Assembly (NCBI RefSeq): GCF_963576545.1
Contig: NC_083639.1
Coordinates: 26,490,118-26,554,117 of the forward strand
Origin: Limanda limanda
Taxonomy: Eukaryota > Chordata > Actinopteri > Pleuronectiformes > Pleuronectidae
Length of the DNA stretch: 64,000 nt
Reading direction: 5' to 3'
Below the pieces are notes generated by a model. It was not told where the DNA came from and made no database searches. It was given only the letters and a program-made list of their open reading frames with translations. Both the position numbers and the translations under genes were made by a program. Numbering within the stretch: the stretch's first letter is position 1; each line of letters starts with the position of its first letter. Below are positions 46,907-64,000 of this stretch, piece after piece.

Positions 46907-48478
46907 AAAATATCTTAAAAACCAAGCCATGTCACATACACGTATTCCTGTATACCACTATATTATTCACATCAGTGATAACTTCTTGTTATTACTGGAA
47001 GGGAGAAGAGTTAGGGACACAAGCCAGACAGTTTTCAAAAAAGACATTAAAAAAAGATTAATTTTCACATTACTATAGATCATAGCTACGTTGCTCCCCA
47101 GGTCACTTCAACTGGAGTCGATAAATTAAAATGAACAAAGTAGAGTTAAGTCACAAGATACTTGAAAGAGCCTGCAGCTGGACTGATTTACTTGGCCATT
47201 GCCTCTATGGAGAAACATTAGTAATGGAATAATTATAAGTCAAATGAATTCACACCGTGGGCGAGCAAAGCCCAGAGTGTTGAAATATATGTCTAATTTC
47301 TTCTGACAACACTTAATGAGAAAAGTATTTACAGATGATTCCTGTTGGCAGTTCAACGTGTCCTCAGCGTTTGTCTGTTTAGTAACCAAGATTATGCAAA
47401 AACTGATCTTCATTCATTATTTGTGAAGAAGCCATAAAATGATATCTGGATAAATGGTGAATCCAGGAATTCTTTTCACCTTTTTTTGGATCTATGCACA
47501 CATGAGAGATTTTACACTGTACACGATACTTGTTAAAAGCAGCAGAGATATTTAGAAAGTTGCAATAATATCTGTAATTGTGTTGACCTGTGGCTGCAGG
47601 TGTGAGTTTGTTCAGTGTAACAAGCAGTTTGTGTTGTTTCCTTCATCCAGGTAGAACAGCGTCAGGTCAAAATTAAACAAAAGGTGGGACTGTCGCTGTG
47701 GAGGGCGATGGTGCTTGGCCACTCATTCACATCAGGGTTACATTAGTGCTGCTGGTGATGCGCCACTTGTGTAGAAGACACCTGAGCTGTGGTGTATCTG
47801 TCTCTTACGTGTGAATACGTCTGTATGCTTCAGACCAAGTGTCTCTTCAGAGTCAGAGTCTCCTTTTCCAACGGCCAAATCAAAGTCTTTGTTAGATCCA
47901 AAACAGACAAGCTGACAGAGGTGTAAAAGTATGCAGCTTTTTAACTTTTCCAACTTTTTTAAGCTTTTCCATCCCTTTTTTTCTAAAACACTTTGAAGGA
48001 GACACTGTCTGAAAGTGTGCTATTTTGCCCATTTGTATGATTTAATGCACAAAGGAAGAGAGGGATGAGGCCATGAGGCTCTTCACCTCCCTTTCACTAA
48101 AGACATTCATAATAAGCTGAAGCACTGATTTTACACAAGGTCAGACAAACTAGTTTGAAGCATATTGATGTCTTCACACCTTCTCAGGTGGTTTTGTACC
48201 AATTTATATGACTATTTCTCAGAACTCCTATCTTTTAACTCCACCCATAGACTGATCAAAGCCACCATAGAAGAGTTTGTTTAATTCTTCTCCTTCAGTC
48301 CGGTGAATGGTTTCATTTCGACCTGACAATGTCACAAGCTGTTTGTAGGTTTGCTGAAGTAAATCATTGACACAATGGCACCAGTGCCCCGACATCCAGA
48401 ACGTCACAGTGTCCCCACCCCCTAAGCATTGTGGGAAAACTGCTTCGTCGGAGGGGCTACAGTAAAACATCTGGCTCC

Positions 48479-53278
<4,800 letters not shown>

Positions 53279-53425
53279 GCCGTCCGCAGCAGTGTGGTGC
53301 TGACACACCAGCTCGCCTCGAAGCCTGAGTGTGGGTCAGTGGTTGCTCTCAGCTACAGCCCCAGTTGGGATGTGTCAAATGACTGGATTTAAAGACTGAA
53401 CCAGTAGCTTCCAGCAGACTCTTAG

Positions 53426-53435
53426 CGTTTATAGA
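53426..53435 (-). promoter_or_regulatory. Candidate TATA box of ogn
   Basis: On the minus strand this reads TCTATAAACG, about 150 bases upstream of the ogn ATG. It would place transcription start near 53400 and a short leader without an intron. It rests on motif and position only. Confidence 0.4.
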
Positions 53436-54104
53436 GCACAGCACTTAACCCTTCCCTGACCACCCACCATCCATCTGCTCCGAGAGAGAGAGAGACATAC
53501 ACACAGACAAGATGTGCACGGGGAGGTAGACGCACAAAAAAAGACACACACATGGAAAGAGTCAAAAGAGAGAATAAAGTGTCTGTTTTTTTCAGTTAAA
53601 TGTCCCTTAAATGTGTACAGGAAAAAACACGTTCAGTGAGAACTGCAGAGAAAGCAGAAAAATTGAAAGTTGACAACCACAGTGTGAGTGTGTTTTGTCA
53701 GGAGGAATTTCTGTGGTCTCTGCCCAGCCGCTCAGTAATAGCTCGTTATAACCAACCTATGTTTCATTAGGCTACATTCGTTTTTTTCTCTTCTTCTTCA
53801 CTGGTTCTGTTTCTCTTTGAGCCGTTGGTCAGGCAACACATTTAGCAGCTTTATTCATGTGATAAATTCTGACCAGTAGTAGAATTTTCTTTGGTTTGCG
53901 GACAACTCCTCTCAAAGTGACTGATGTTCAGGTTACGCTAGATCTCACTCAGTGCCCACACCACTTTAAAAGGATCAATCCATTTGAATTGTGCAGAAAA
54001 AGTGTTTCTCAGCTGAAATGATGACGTTGAAATATCCATAAAGTTGTTAGTGCTCACAACAGGCAGGTAGATATAAAACCAGCAGCTTCTGCTTTATGAT
54101 AATA

Positions 54105-54200
54105 ATAATGATCACTTTATTTGTTGGGCAGTTATCTACACAATGTGAAAAAGTGCTTCACAAAAACAAATCCATGGCAAAAAGAATGAATTATAATAAA
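54105..54200. mobile_element. Retroposon tail-like fragment
   Basis: AATAATAATGATCACTTTAT followed by AAGTGCTTCACAAAAACAAA resembles the reversed tail of a dispersed retroposon. No insertion boundaries were resolved. Confidence 0.35.
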
Positions 54201-57200
54201 AGGTTCAGTTGAATTTTAAGGGTCAAAATCGTGACATAATAAGGTGAAGAAGACCTAGAATGTATAAAGAGACCCAACAGTTCCCACAATGAGTAACCAC
54301 TCTACACCTCATTAACTGGAAGAAACCTTTACACTCAGTGTGGGCGGCCATCTGCCTGAAACTATATTAAAAGAATATTGATAATCTTCAATTGTACCTC
54401 GGTGTCCTCAGGTGTTTCAGCCTTTTAATCGCGATAACGTTAAAAATCTGAAACCTGATGGTACGATGAGGCTAATGGTAAATCTGACTGTGGACCCGTC
54501 ACTCGGCTTGATAACCTACTGCCCATCTATCAACCATCCATGTATTTTGGATATCTCTTGGTTATTTATTTTGTATGGACGTGTTGAACAACATCATTAT
54601 GCATCAAAACACAATATGAGGGAATCTCTACAACAGCTTCAATGCAGTGTTCTGGATTCTTAAGGTCTGGGAAACTACTGTTGAGATAAACAATAGTAAC
54701 CAACACCCTGTGATGGTTTTGACTTTGATTTGTCACGCATCTGGATGTTAAATTACGTGTGTAATATCCAGGAAATAGATTTAAACTGTGGTTATAAGCA
54801 TGAAGTGGAGTGGACAGGTTTAGATTAAGTGTGCCCTCATTCCCCTCATAGTTGTAAGGCTATAAAACACTTGCTCAATTGTAGGCATGTGTTTCTCCGT
54901 ACATTCAGCTTTAATGCGTGTCCTGTTGGTTTTTAAAGTGTTATGTTGTGTGTACAGCCTTAATTTGGGTTTCTCACATACTTAGCTCTGTCTTAACCAA
55001 CTGAGGAATATGTGAGACCGAAGACAGGACTGTCCCTTCAGCGTCTGCTGCTTCCTTCCTGATGCTGAAGTGTCTTGAATATGAATGTTGTTCTTAAGGT
55101 CAGATGCTTCTCGGCTTTCAGAATTTCTAACTTCCTTTCAGCGTTTCTGATGGGTATAATTCATTTGATTGCCTTATATACAGTTACTTAGCAGATAGGC
55201 AAACAACTGTGATAAGGTTTGTCCTTTCTTTGCATAGACCTCTTAAAAGTGGAATGGACTTGGAGTTGACAAGCGGTTAGATGCCTCTTCCTCAGCTGGA
55301 TTGTGCAGCTCTCCGTGGTTGTTCCCAGAACAGATGGGTCATATAGTCTCTCCTGCTTATTATGGGTTTACCCTGAAGTCTCCCTGTAACACGTGGCCAG
55401 ACAATCTCCAAAAAACGTGTCCAGGCAGACTCCTCATCACATCCCATAACCACCTCCTGAGACTAACGAGGTTCAGTGGTTTTGATTCAGGGAACTTGAG
55501 TAATTTGGTTGTAATATTAGGTGTTAATGTCACTTCAGCCCCGTGCACACGATTCCAAGCCAAACCCAAATATTTCCTCTAGGTGTGAACACATGTCACA
55601 CACTCAGAATCCGGTTGTGTGTTTTGCACGTGTGAAAGGGCAGAGTCTCGAGAATTGGGTCCAGACATTGTTCGAAGTTCACATGTAAAAAACAGGTAGA
55701 GTCATATAAATCAGCTACTTCTTAAAATTGAATAAGAGTAATAATGAATATGATAAAAATGCTTCTAAAGAGGGTAGAAGAAGTTGAACAGGTTCTCAGT
55801 GATCTGAATGAACTTTAATCACAACAATGATCCCTCGAAGATATTGGGAGAACATTTTGGGCAAGTCATATCTCGGCTCTTTTAATCAGCGATTCTCTAA
55901 ATGAATAAATAACAGTTAATATAATAAACAAGAAAAAACCCGCCAGAAATGAATCAAAAACAGGATTACTGGAAATGGCAAAGCATGGGAGAAGTTTCCA
56001 AAACAGAAAGGCCAAGAGATTCTTAGAATAAAATGGAAGGGACTGTGTTCACTCAGTGTTTTCAACAGCTGCTCCAGTCCAGCTGTTTTCAGGTTGATTT
56101 CAACCTTGCTTGTCAAATCAGTGGGAGACGTTGGGCTTCCCCAGAGCACTTCTTGAGAATTTGCTGTTTCTGCCGTTGTCCCAAGACATGGGGAAGCGAA
56201 AGGACGAGAGACACTTTTTCTGCATAAACAAGCTGAGTGAAAGACTGAGGTTTCACGGCAAAACAGTTAAATAGAAAACATGTGACTATTTCAGCCTTCA
56301 AGAGGAGAGGAAAAAGAAGGGGGCCCAGATATAAACATCCAAGGAACCTGAGCCCGGACTGTTACAGGTGTGTTAGCAATTATGAACACCTTTAAACTTT
56401 TACAACTCCGGGAAAAGGGCCAGCAACTGGAGAATGTTTTTACTGTCACAAATTTTCTACACCAGATTTGAGCTGTCAGGGTGGTTTCACTGGTATTCCT
56501 CAGCACAATAAAATGGGGGGAACCAATGGTGAAAGCCACCCACAACAACACACTAAACACAAATTACATGTGTCATGCTGACTTGCTCCATGTGTGTTTG
56601 TGAACACGAGTGAATCTTTTTAAAAACTTGGATCTGCAGCTCAGGGACAATACTTTGAAAGAATTTTGTCTTCATTTTGTTCACGTATGCTGGAATTTGA
56701 TCAGGAAATGCTGAGAAGCAAAAGAAAAGTTCTAAATGTAGATGAGATGGTGAATGTATGATTGAACACAACAACCCAGCAAATATTTTGAGATTGAAAA
56801 GATGAAAGTCCTAACCTAGACGTCTTAAAATGCATCGAGAGCTTTGATCAATGACTTTTATAAACGCAGTGTTGAAATAGGGTTGGAGAATTTATCAAAC
56901 TTGTCAAATTACTGACAATATAAACCTTTTTTATATTTGCTTGCATGATCATTTCGAGCAATCTATTGTGTTAATACTGTAAAATTAACCACAATGCCTT
57001 CACCTCACTTGATATCTTGTTTGTAAGTATATCTGAATATCATTTCAGTAGAAAGAAACAAGTAAGGAATATACTGACTGCCGTAAGAGAAGATAAAACA
57101 GCGGGTTATGTAAAACATCAAACTGTATATATTTCTGTTGTTAACATGAGCTTGGTTTTAGGGTGACAGGTGTAAACGGGCGACATGTAGAAGTCGAGTG

Positions 57201-60200
57201 AAGCCAGCCTAGACCAAACAACGTGGGGGAATTACCTCCACACACAGACGCCCATTTGACTGCAGAGCTTTCAACGCAGCCGACCACCTGCTTTGGCATT
57301 AAGCTGAGTTGGTCTGCATGGGTCTGGCTGACAACTGACATGATGCATTAGCCCTCGACTGAGAGCTCTGTGGGTCGGTCGCGACGGAGCCGTCCGTCAG
57401 CTCTGGGGGGCCGCCAGCAAGTTTGGGCCCCACAGAGCGTCTTGTTGTTTAAGCTCAGAAGCTTTCTATCTAATGCAGGTCGAATGTTTTCTTGTTTTTT
57501 TATTAAATGGTTTAAAACTATTACTAGAAGTTAACGTATTAGGCTCCATGTGAAGCTAGGAGAATAATCGGACCTGAAGCTAATGATGGTTCATTCTGGA
57601 CATTAAGCTCTGATAAGTCCAGTGTTAACCACCTGACCAGCACCAGGCAAAGTTGAAGAATAGCTGGTGAAGAAAGAGGAATAGCCAGATGTGTTTTGGT
57701 GATGACCAAATCAAAGCTAAAAGAAGAGATTGTATCTCAGCATGTCTTGTTAAAGTTGCCCTCAATCACTGTACATTTTAAACAGTAAAACCACTTTATA
57801 TATAGTTATAATATTGGTTAGATTCGGGCCCCAAAATGGTTAAGTTTAGATGATCCTATATCGTCAGTTATAGAAATAAAACGGCCATTTTAAAACAGGA
57901 AACAACTGCGTGACAGCGATGTCCCATTTCGAGGACTCCTTCAAATGTGGCAGATGAATGTGTCCTTCCATTCCTGAGTAACGAAAGTTCCTTCCTGGGT
58001 TTACCGGCTACGAGCTGCCTATCCAGGTGTCTGAGCTGTAAAGTGCCGCTGCTTAAAGTAGCTAACGATGCCAAAGTAAGAGCAGGACAAGGTGGTGAAA
58101 CGAATCTGAAATCCTCCGTAGACCAGACGTCTCGTTTCGGTTTGTCCTTCACTTGCATGCTCAGCGTCCTCTAAAGGAGGTGGCCCCTTAATGGGGACAC
58201 AGCTATCGTCTTTCCATCCACCTCAACTTCCTCAAATACTGCCTTCTAAATGCTACTACAGGTAATTAGCTGGGACAGTGCAGTAAGATGGGGTTAGGGT
58301 TATGGTTGGTAAGATGCATGAGTTGTCCCCACAGTCGAGTTTCCTCTTTTACAATGTTAAATTAAATTAGTTTCGAGCTCTGTGTTACTGAAGGTCCATC
58401 GTTTTCCATTTCTAAGTCTACCTATGCAGGAGAAGTATTCTGTCTCCCTATTTACTGTAGGTTTGAGTCATTTCCCTTATGCTGAGTCTGGGTTCACGTA
58501 CTGGCTTCCAGCCGTGGAATCCAGTCCCAGAGGATCCGAGGACGACCTGATGGTTAAAACAGAACAAATGGAGCCTCCACAAGGAGACCACCACTTTGGT
58601 TTTATTAACAATAGACTTATTATATCCGTAACACTTTCCCCTGAGCGCAGGGTATTATTTTCACTGACATTTAAAATGTCTTTTCCACATAATATCTTTA
58701 TTAATAGTGAATTTGTTGGCAATTATTTAGTTTCCAAAGAAAAGGGACTTTCTTTTGTAGTATTTTTGACATTATTCCTTCTCCTTAAACACACATAATG
58801 TTCCATTGCCTGTAACTTAAGGCCCATTTCCACCTAATATTATACTCATTATCATTATTTATAGTCATTTTACAAGTTAAAGAACTATTCAGTTTGAATG
58901 CAGCTTTTTTGTTCCTGTCAAATGTATTCTTGAAGCAAAATGAAGGATCATGTTATACAACTCATTGCTTTGATGACTTGTTTAATTGATGTGTTGTATC
59001 ACTGTAATGCTGTGTTGAAAAGTACCGTCGAGCATCTACTAGAAACTGCTGTGTCTTCAGGATGAGCCAGATGCAGAGCAGATGTTGGGTTAGGGAGGAA
59101 GACCGGATTAATGAGGGATGCTGCTGCACATATGAATCTGTCATGCTACAATTGTTCTGTGTAGGACGGCTGATAAACTGCTGTTAGAATGAAACTATAG
59201 TAGGTGCGGGAATTGAACATTCAGGCCTGGACAGTTATCTCCCCAATACAATAGATATATCAGCTTTCTCAGGCTGGAGTGTGGTTGAAATTTGAAGCAA
59301 ATCCACATTTGGAGTTGAATTGTGTTTTGTTTTCACTACATTCCTCAGTCCCAAAGTATTTTGTGTTAAAAATTATTACTCTTTTCAAACAGGGAGGCCC
59401 TGGAGTCTGAGGATCGAGACTGAGTTCTGTTGTTCTCTTGTTCTTTGGCTGAACTGGGCATCGTCCAGCTCAACCTCCCTGAAGGCCGGTGACTGAGTTG
59501 AGTCTGAGTTTGAGATAACACCAGGAAGTCTCCTGATTGGTTGTTGCTCTTTCAAAGTGTTCACGCACACACTTTTTTATCGTCAGACCTGTTTAAGCAA
59601 TTTAACCTTTTTATATTTCAAATCCAAAAAAAGCTCCAAGCAATAAATCTCACGTTTTTTTCGGACAGACTAGTTTCTGTTGAAGCCAGTCAGCATTCCT
59701 GCCCCCCCGAGCGAGAAGCACAGCTCAAGTATGACTAAGTCAGACTGAATGTAAACTCCGAAAAGTGAAGCCAATGCAAAAGTCTTCTTCAATACAGCAT
59801 CATGTTCATATTGTAAGTTATGGTCCTGTTTAGAGTCAAATTACAAGCCTTTGGATGAGGATACTGTGTGATTGACAGTTGGTGTCATCCAATGAGGCTT
59901 CACCTGAAGGAGCTGGATGTGTGAAGACAAATGTCCGAAGCAGTTGAACCGGATATTAACGGACTTTACTGTTTACTGTAAAGAGCCTGTTCCCAGTTCC
60001 CCAAGCCTGGTAGTTCTTATCCCAGCTTGAGGTTTACTATCAGCTCTTTACTCAAACCTCAGAACCCCAGAAGAAGGGACTCCCACTTAGTTCCACTGGG
60101 GACGGGTGGCCAGGTCTGTAACTACAGAGATTCAAATGAAATGGAAATTAATGAAATTAAGATTTCCGTTCCTTTGTGATATAAAGGAGGCCAGAATAAG

Positions 60201-61578
60201 TTAGAATAAACTCTCATTGAGGTCAGCATCTATTAAACTTCATGGTTGGGCTGTAGGGTAAATGCACGTAAACATATTTTACCACCTCGGTGTTCACGAG
60301 CGTCCGCTGGAGTCTTTGAGTTGAGTTTAGCTCGCACACTTCTCTTGCACTTATTAGATTGTCCTTGACGGAAGTTGAAAGAACTTTCAATTATCAAACT
60401 ACTCTTGAGTCCTGTGGAAATGGTTAGAACAATCAAATATATAATAATGTCAAATATAAGTAAATGTTTTCTGGTTCTCATGTGGGGCAGACACAGGACG
60501 GAGGTGAGACATGATGAATAAATTGCGTCTTCCATCTGCTTTGGAGATCTGCAGCTTGGTCCTTAGAGGGTTTGTTTAATAAGTCAAGAAATATATTTCA
60601 ACAAACTGATTTACCAACACATACCTGGAACTGTTAAATTAACAGAGGGAATTCAAATGAATCAGCCACTGAATGATAACCAGTAGCTCTAGAAACCTGT
60701 AACCAACACCAGTGTGTAGCTGAGCATCGTTTTAATTTAAGGGGATGGTTGTGCCTTGGCGAGATCCAATTCTAGTTTTATGAATGAGTATTTAAGGACA
60801 TTGATCAACAGCCTGTTTGAACTATCTAAAAACACATGGACTTGTTGGAGTTGTAAACAAACGAATGCTCCAGTTAAAAAGTGTAAAAAGTGAGTTCCTG
60901 GTGAATAGAACAAGTTCTTTTGTTCCCTCTGATCCTTTCTGCTGTCTTGGATCTGTGGGCGGTTGGCAGTGTTGGTGTCTTGATGATGGTCTCTGTTGGT
61001 ACTGGACTCACAGAAACCAGCGCTGATTAAACTGTCAACCGAGACATGACGGTTTGGACTAAACCAGTATGAGACATGTGGAGAGTATTATTGGCTGACT
61101 GGGTTCCAGTTTGCGGTGGTACTGGATAGTTGTTCTCTGTTCTCTGATGACTACTGGAGTTGTTATCCCAGCGTTTTTTCCCTCTCTCCCAGAGAGAAGC
61201 TGAAGGACAATTTACCGTTAGCTCCGAAGTGATTCACGTTGAATCTGAACCAGTTTACCTATTAAATATCAGGGGTTTACAATCGAGTCCTTGATTATTT
61301 TAGTGACCGTGATTCATTTTCCCTCAGGTCTCATTTCACAGCCGAGTGTTTAACATCTTCATCAGTTGGATGATAAAGGCTCTTTGTGTTGTGTTCATCC
61401 TGCTGAGAGATAAAAACAGATGGAGCTGGAAGTCAACATTTGTTTCCAGGCTGCTGAGAAGGATTCAGAATAGAATTATGTTTATAAGGGTTTTTTTCTG
61501 CTCACCCATGTGAAATAAAGGGATGAGATCAAACACTGGGGCTGAAGGAAAATCCTCCACCGATCAATCCAATCCCAC

Positions 61579-61652
61579 ATTTGCATTCTCACATACGAGC
61601 CCTCCGGATATCACTTCAGGAGATTATCTGGTGTGCATGTCTGAATGCAAAT
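61579..61652. promoter_or_regulatory. Inverted pair of octamer motifs
   Basis: ATTTGCAT at 61579-61586 and ATGCAAAT at 61645-61652 are perfect inverted POU octamers 58 bp apart in the large cenpp intron. Candidate enhancer; unproven. Confidence 0.3.
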
Positions 61653-63382
61653 TTGTTGTTATTAAAACACGTTAAAAATCCTGTTTGTAGTAGGTGGTCT
61701 CTGTCTTCATTCTGCGCAGCGTTGAGTTCTTTACCACCTGGAATCAATTCGTTCTTGTTGACTTGTTGAGTTAATGAACCCACTTTAAGCAGTTTATTAA
61801 TATCCTCGTAACAACTAATGAGTCCCACTTTCTGTCTGACCGTCTTCAGATGAAGTATGATATAATTAAAAATCTGTTAGGGTTAGTGCATGGACACATG
61901 GACAGTGTTATTTATTGACTGGTTTCCTGACTGGTTTCCTTTGGGGCGGTATTGCATTGAGGTTCTCTGTTCCCTGATGACGGCAGACAGATGGAGGAGG
62001 CTCCCAGGATCACAACACTGTTAAAAGACTGAGTCAAGTTGGTCTGAACATTCAGGTCAAATTAGAATATTTTTTTAATATTTAGAACTAAGATTCACAA
62101 TTTCCTTCTCACATTGTCTTCGTGCAAACAGTAGAAGTTACATTATCATGAGCACATGAGACATTCCATTGTGTCTCTATTCAGACTTCACGATTTCAAA
62201 GTTGAAATAAACGATTTGTTTTGGCATTTTGACTGAAAACTTATGTCACAATTAATTATTTAGTAGTTGCCAATTTTTTTTTTCTGTCGCCTATGGGGAG
62301 AATTGAACACACTGTAGTTTGCAAAAATAAAGTAATTCGCTAAATCAATTATTCAATTGCTTCAATTATCTCTTGGATATCTATCGGTGCAGACTGAGGT
62401 GCATTGTACTATTGGCCTGTGAATCTGTTGCCATTCTTTCAGTGGATGAATCATAATCCTCCAGCGGAACAGTAGCTCACTCCATCTTCTCCCTACTACA
62501 GTTACAGTTCCTCTATATTATTGTTTGTGGTTAAAGCCAATGCATTCTTCATGTGTGTGTGCAGGCAGGGGAATTCTGGGAAGTTCCATGTTAATGTAAT
62601 TATGTCTGTTTAATGGGACATTGTGGTCGTGAATGTTTCCCTCCGAGCTAATTGTGATGTGGAGTGCACGGCCGTCTCCGCAGCAGTAGACTCCATCTGG
62701 ATAAAATCTCTTTTTATTGGACTGCTCTTCAAAAGCTCTGGCTTTAGGATCGCTACTGGCTAAAATAACAGCGTCTGTCTTTGGACTTCTCTGTCTGTCT
62801 CTTTATTTCTACCCTCCTCTCTGTTTTTGTATTAACGCTGCAGGATACCTGTCTCTCAGGTGTTCAGGCTGTGTAGTGCAGAAATGTCAGTAAATTCTCT
62901 GAAAAGATACATAACTCTTGCAAACTGTGAATTCCTTCCTGTCCTATGGAGGAGCCATGAGTCCAGAAATGTGTCTTTTCTTTGATTTACTTGACAAACT
63001 CTCTCTGGGAGTTTCTGAGGACCCGAGGAAGTGCAGCATAAACCCATAAGTTGGCTGAGTTGTTCCTGAAGCCTAAAATGAACCCATTTATTTTTATCTA
63101 CACTCGAAGTGTGAAGCTGATGATGATGTCAGCACTGTGAATAACGACAACCATCTTTTTTTCCTGTGTTGTGTTGTATTTAACAAGAGTCACTAATAAG
63201 ATATAAATATGCTCATAGGCAGCCAATATATTGGTCAAACTAATTAAAGTTAATGTTATTTGGAATGGACACAAATACATGCACGCATACACACACATGC
63301 ACACACTGCCATAAACACTAAAACATTTTGCAATTAGTACCACACCTGTGCACCACACATGTATAACTCATATATTGTTTAT

Positions 63383-63460
63383 ACCCTCTTCTTCGTCTTC
63401 TTCTTGGCAGTTAGCAAACATTTAATTACAATACTGCCCCATTGTGGCAAAAGCAAAGCA
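63383..63460. mobile_element. Retroposon tail with CTT/GAA tract
   Basis: CTTCTTCGTCTTCTTCTTGG precedes GCAGTTAGCAAAC and ACTGCCCCATTGTGGC. It looks like a dispersed fish repeat ending in a CTT microsatellite. It may be related in type to the GAA-rich arrays in gpr37l1, but no long shared sequence is present. Confidence 0.4.
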
Positions 63461-64000
63461 TAATATACCATCAAGTGCACGGAAATCAAGATGGCAGTCA
63501 GATTAACTCTGCATTGAATATTAACGATTAATTGAAAATCACAACTCATCCATCGTAGTTATCAGTTGTTTGCTTGTAAGATAAACTTTTCAGTTTAGAA
63601 ATACACAGTTAATGTTGCTGAACTCATAATGTGTGACAGTGTCATTGCAGATCCAGACTATTTCTATATTCACGTAATTTATGCTTTATGTAATAATTAA
63701 TAATTGTAGACAAACATGTATCGTATCATGTAAGTCAGTTTCTTTTTATCTATTTCAGTTTCTTTTTATTTCACCTTTACCTGAATGATGAATCAGGAGA
63801 AACACAGGTGTTACAACTGAACAAAATCCTGTGGGTTAAATGTGAAATTAACAGATTCATGGTTTCTCTCCTTGGAACTAATTAATATACATTATACGTA
63901 TTGATGATAACTGTTAGTTGGTTTAAATAGTTTTTACTACATAAAGAATTCATCTGGTTCAGTGTTAAAACTCAAGTTTGGTAACAACTTCAGTAGCTAC

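Larger units (their letters stand above)
53437..64000. other. Large cenpp intron upstream of ogn, no exon recognised
   Basis: Searched both strands for LRR exons (omd, aspn, ecm2) and for the C-terminal RWD exons of cenpp and saw none. Holds a retroposon tail near 54.1 kb, one near 63.4 kb, and the octamer pair near 61.6 kb. Confidence 0.5.

Noticed and set aside
53437..64000. omd, aspn or ecm2 exons
   Set aside because: No LRR, Cys-cap or signal-peptide exon was recognisable on either strand.

Overview
The window is vertebrate nuclear DNA, almost certainly from a teleost fish. It has spliced genes with GT-AG introns, abundant CA/GT and GATA-type microsatellites, short hAT transposons with 8-bp target duplications, and fish-type LINE 3' tails. 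No bacterial, organellar or CRISPR feature is present.

Four protein genes can be modelled exon by exon with reading-frame closure. On the minus strand, gpr37l1 (two coding exons, 15437-24607) encodes a 595-residue orphan/prosaposin-type GPCR. On the minus strand, nol8 (17 coding exons, 26120-33565, 1321 residues) encodes a nucleolar RRM protein of ribosome biogenesis. On the plus strand, cenpp (five coding exons, 36160-44515, incomplete) encodes a kinetochore CCAN subunit. On the minus strand, ogn (mimecan/osteoglycin, six coding exons, 48479-53278, 283 residues) is a secreted small leucine-rich proteoglycan lying inside the large cenpp intron. The head-to-head nol8/cenpp pair with ogn nested in cenpp is the arrangement known from human 9q22.31. 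gpr37l1 next door is not part of that human block (it is at 1q32.1).

Layout: 1-15.2 kb is gene-free, with microsatellites (including a roughly 500-bp GATA/GACG/GACA compound tract), two complete hAT elements (6027-6896, 10428-11100) and a palindrome-ended MITE-like element (about 1124-1575). 15.4-24.6 kb is gpr37l1. Its single 7.4-kb intron carries a third hAT element, two large GAA/GTA-rich minisatellite arrays that begin with the same 30-bp sequence, and a pure (AAG)25 run next to the 5' splice site. 24.6-26.1 kb is a short spacer. 26.1-33.6 kb is nol8, with in-frame minisatellites in exons 6 and 7. 33.6-36.2 kb is the bidirectional promoter zone with leader exons and a dead LINE reverse-transcriptase fragment. 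36.2-44.5 kb is cenpp, with a second copy of the 6-kb hAT element in an intron. 44.5-64 kb is the large cenpp intron holding ogn; no omd, aspn, ecm2 or further cenpp exons were found.

The genes do not form a pathway: they serve glial/neuronal signalling, ribosome assembly, kinetochore assembly and extracellular matrix. The most unusual material is the repeat architecture: coding repeats in gpr37l1 and nol8, the duplicated intronic arrays, and sibling hAT copies that carry a BED-finger fragment.
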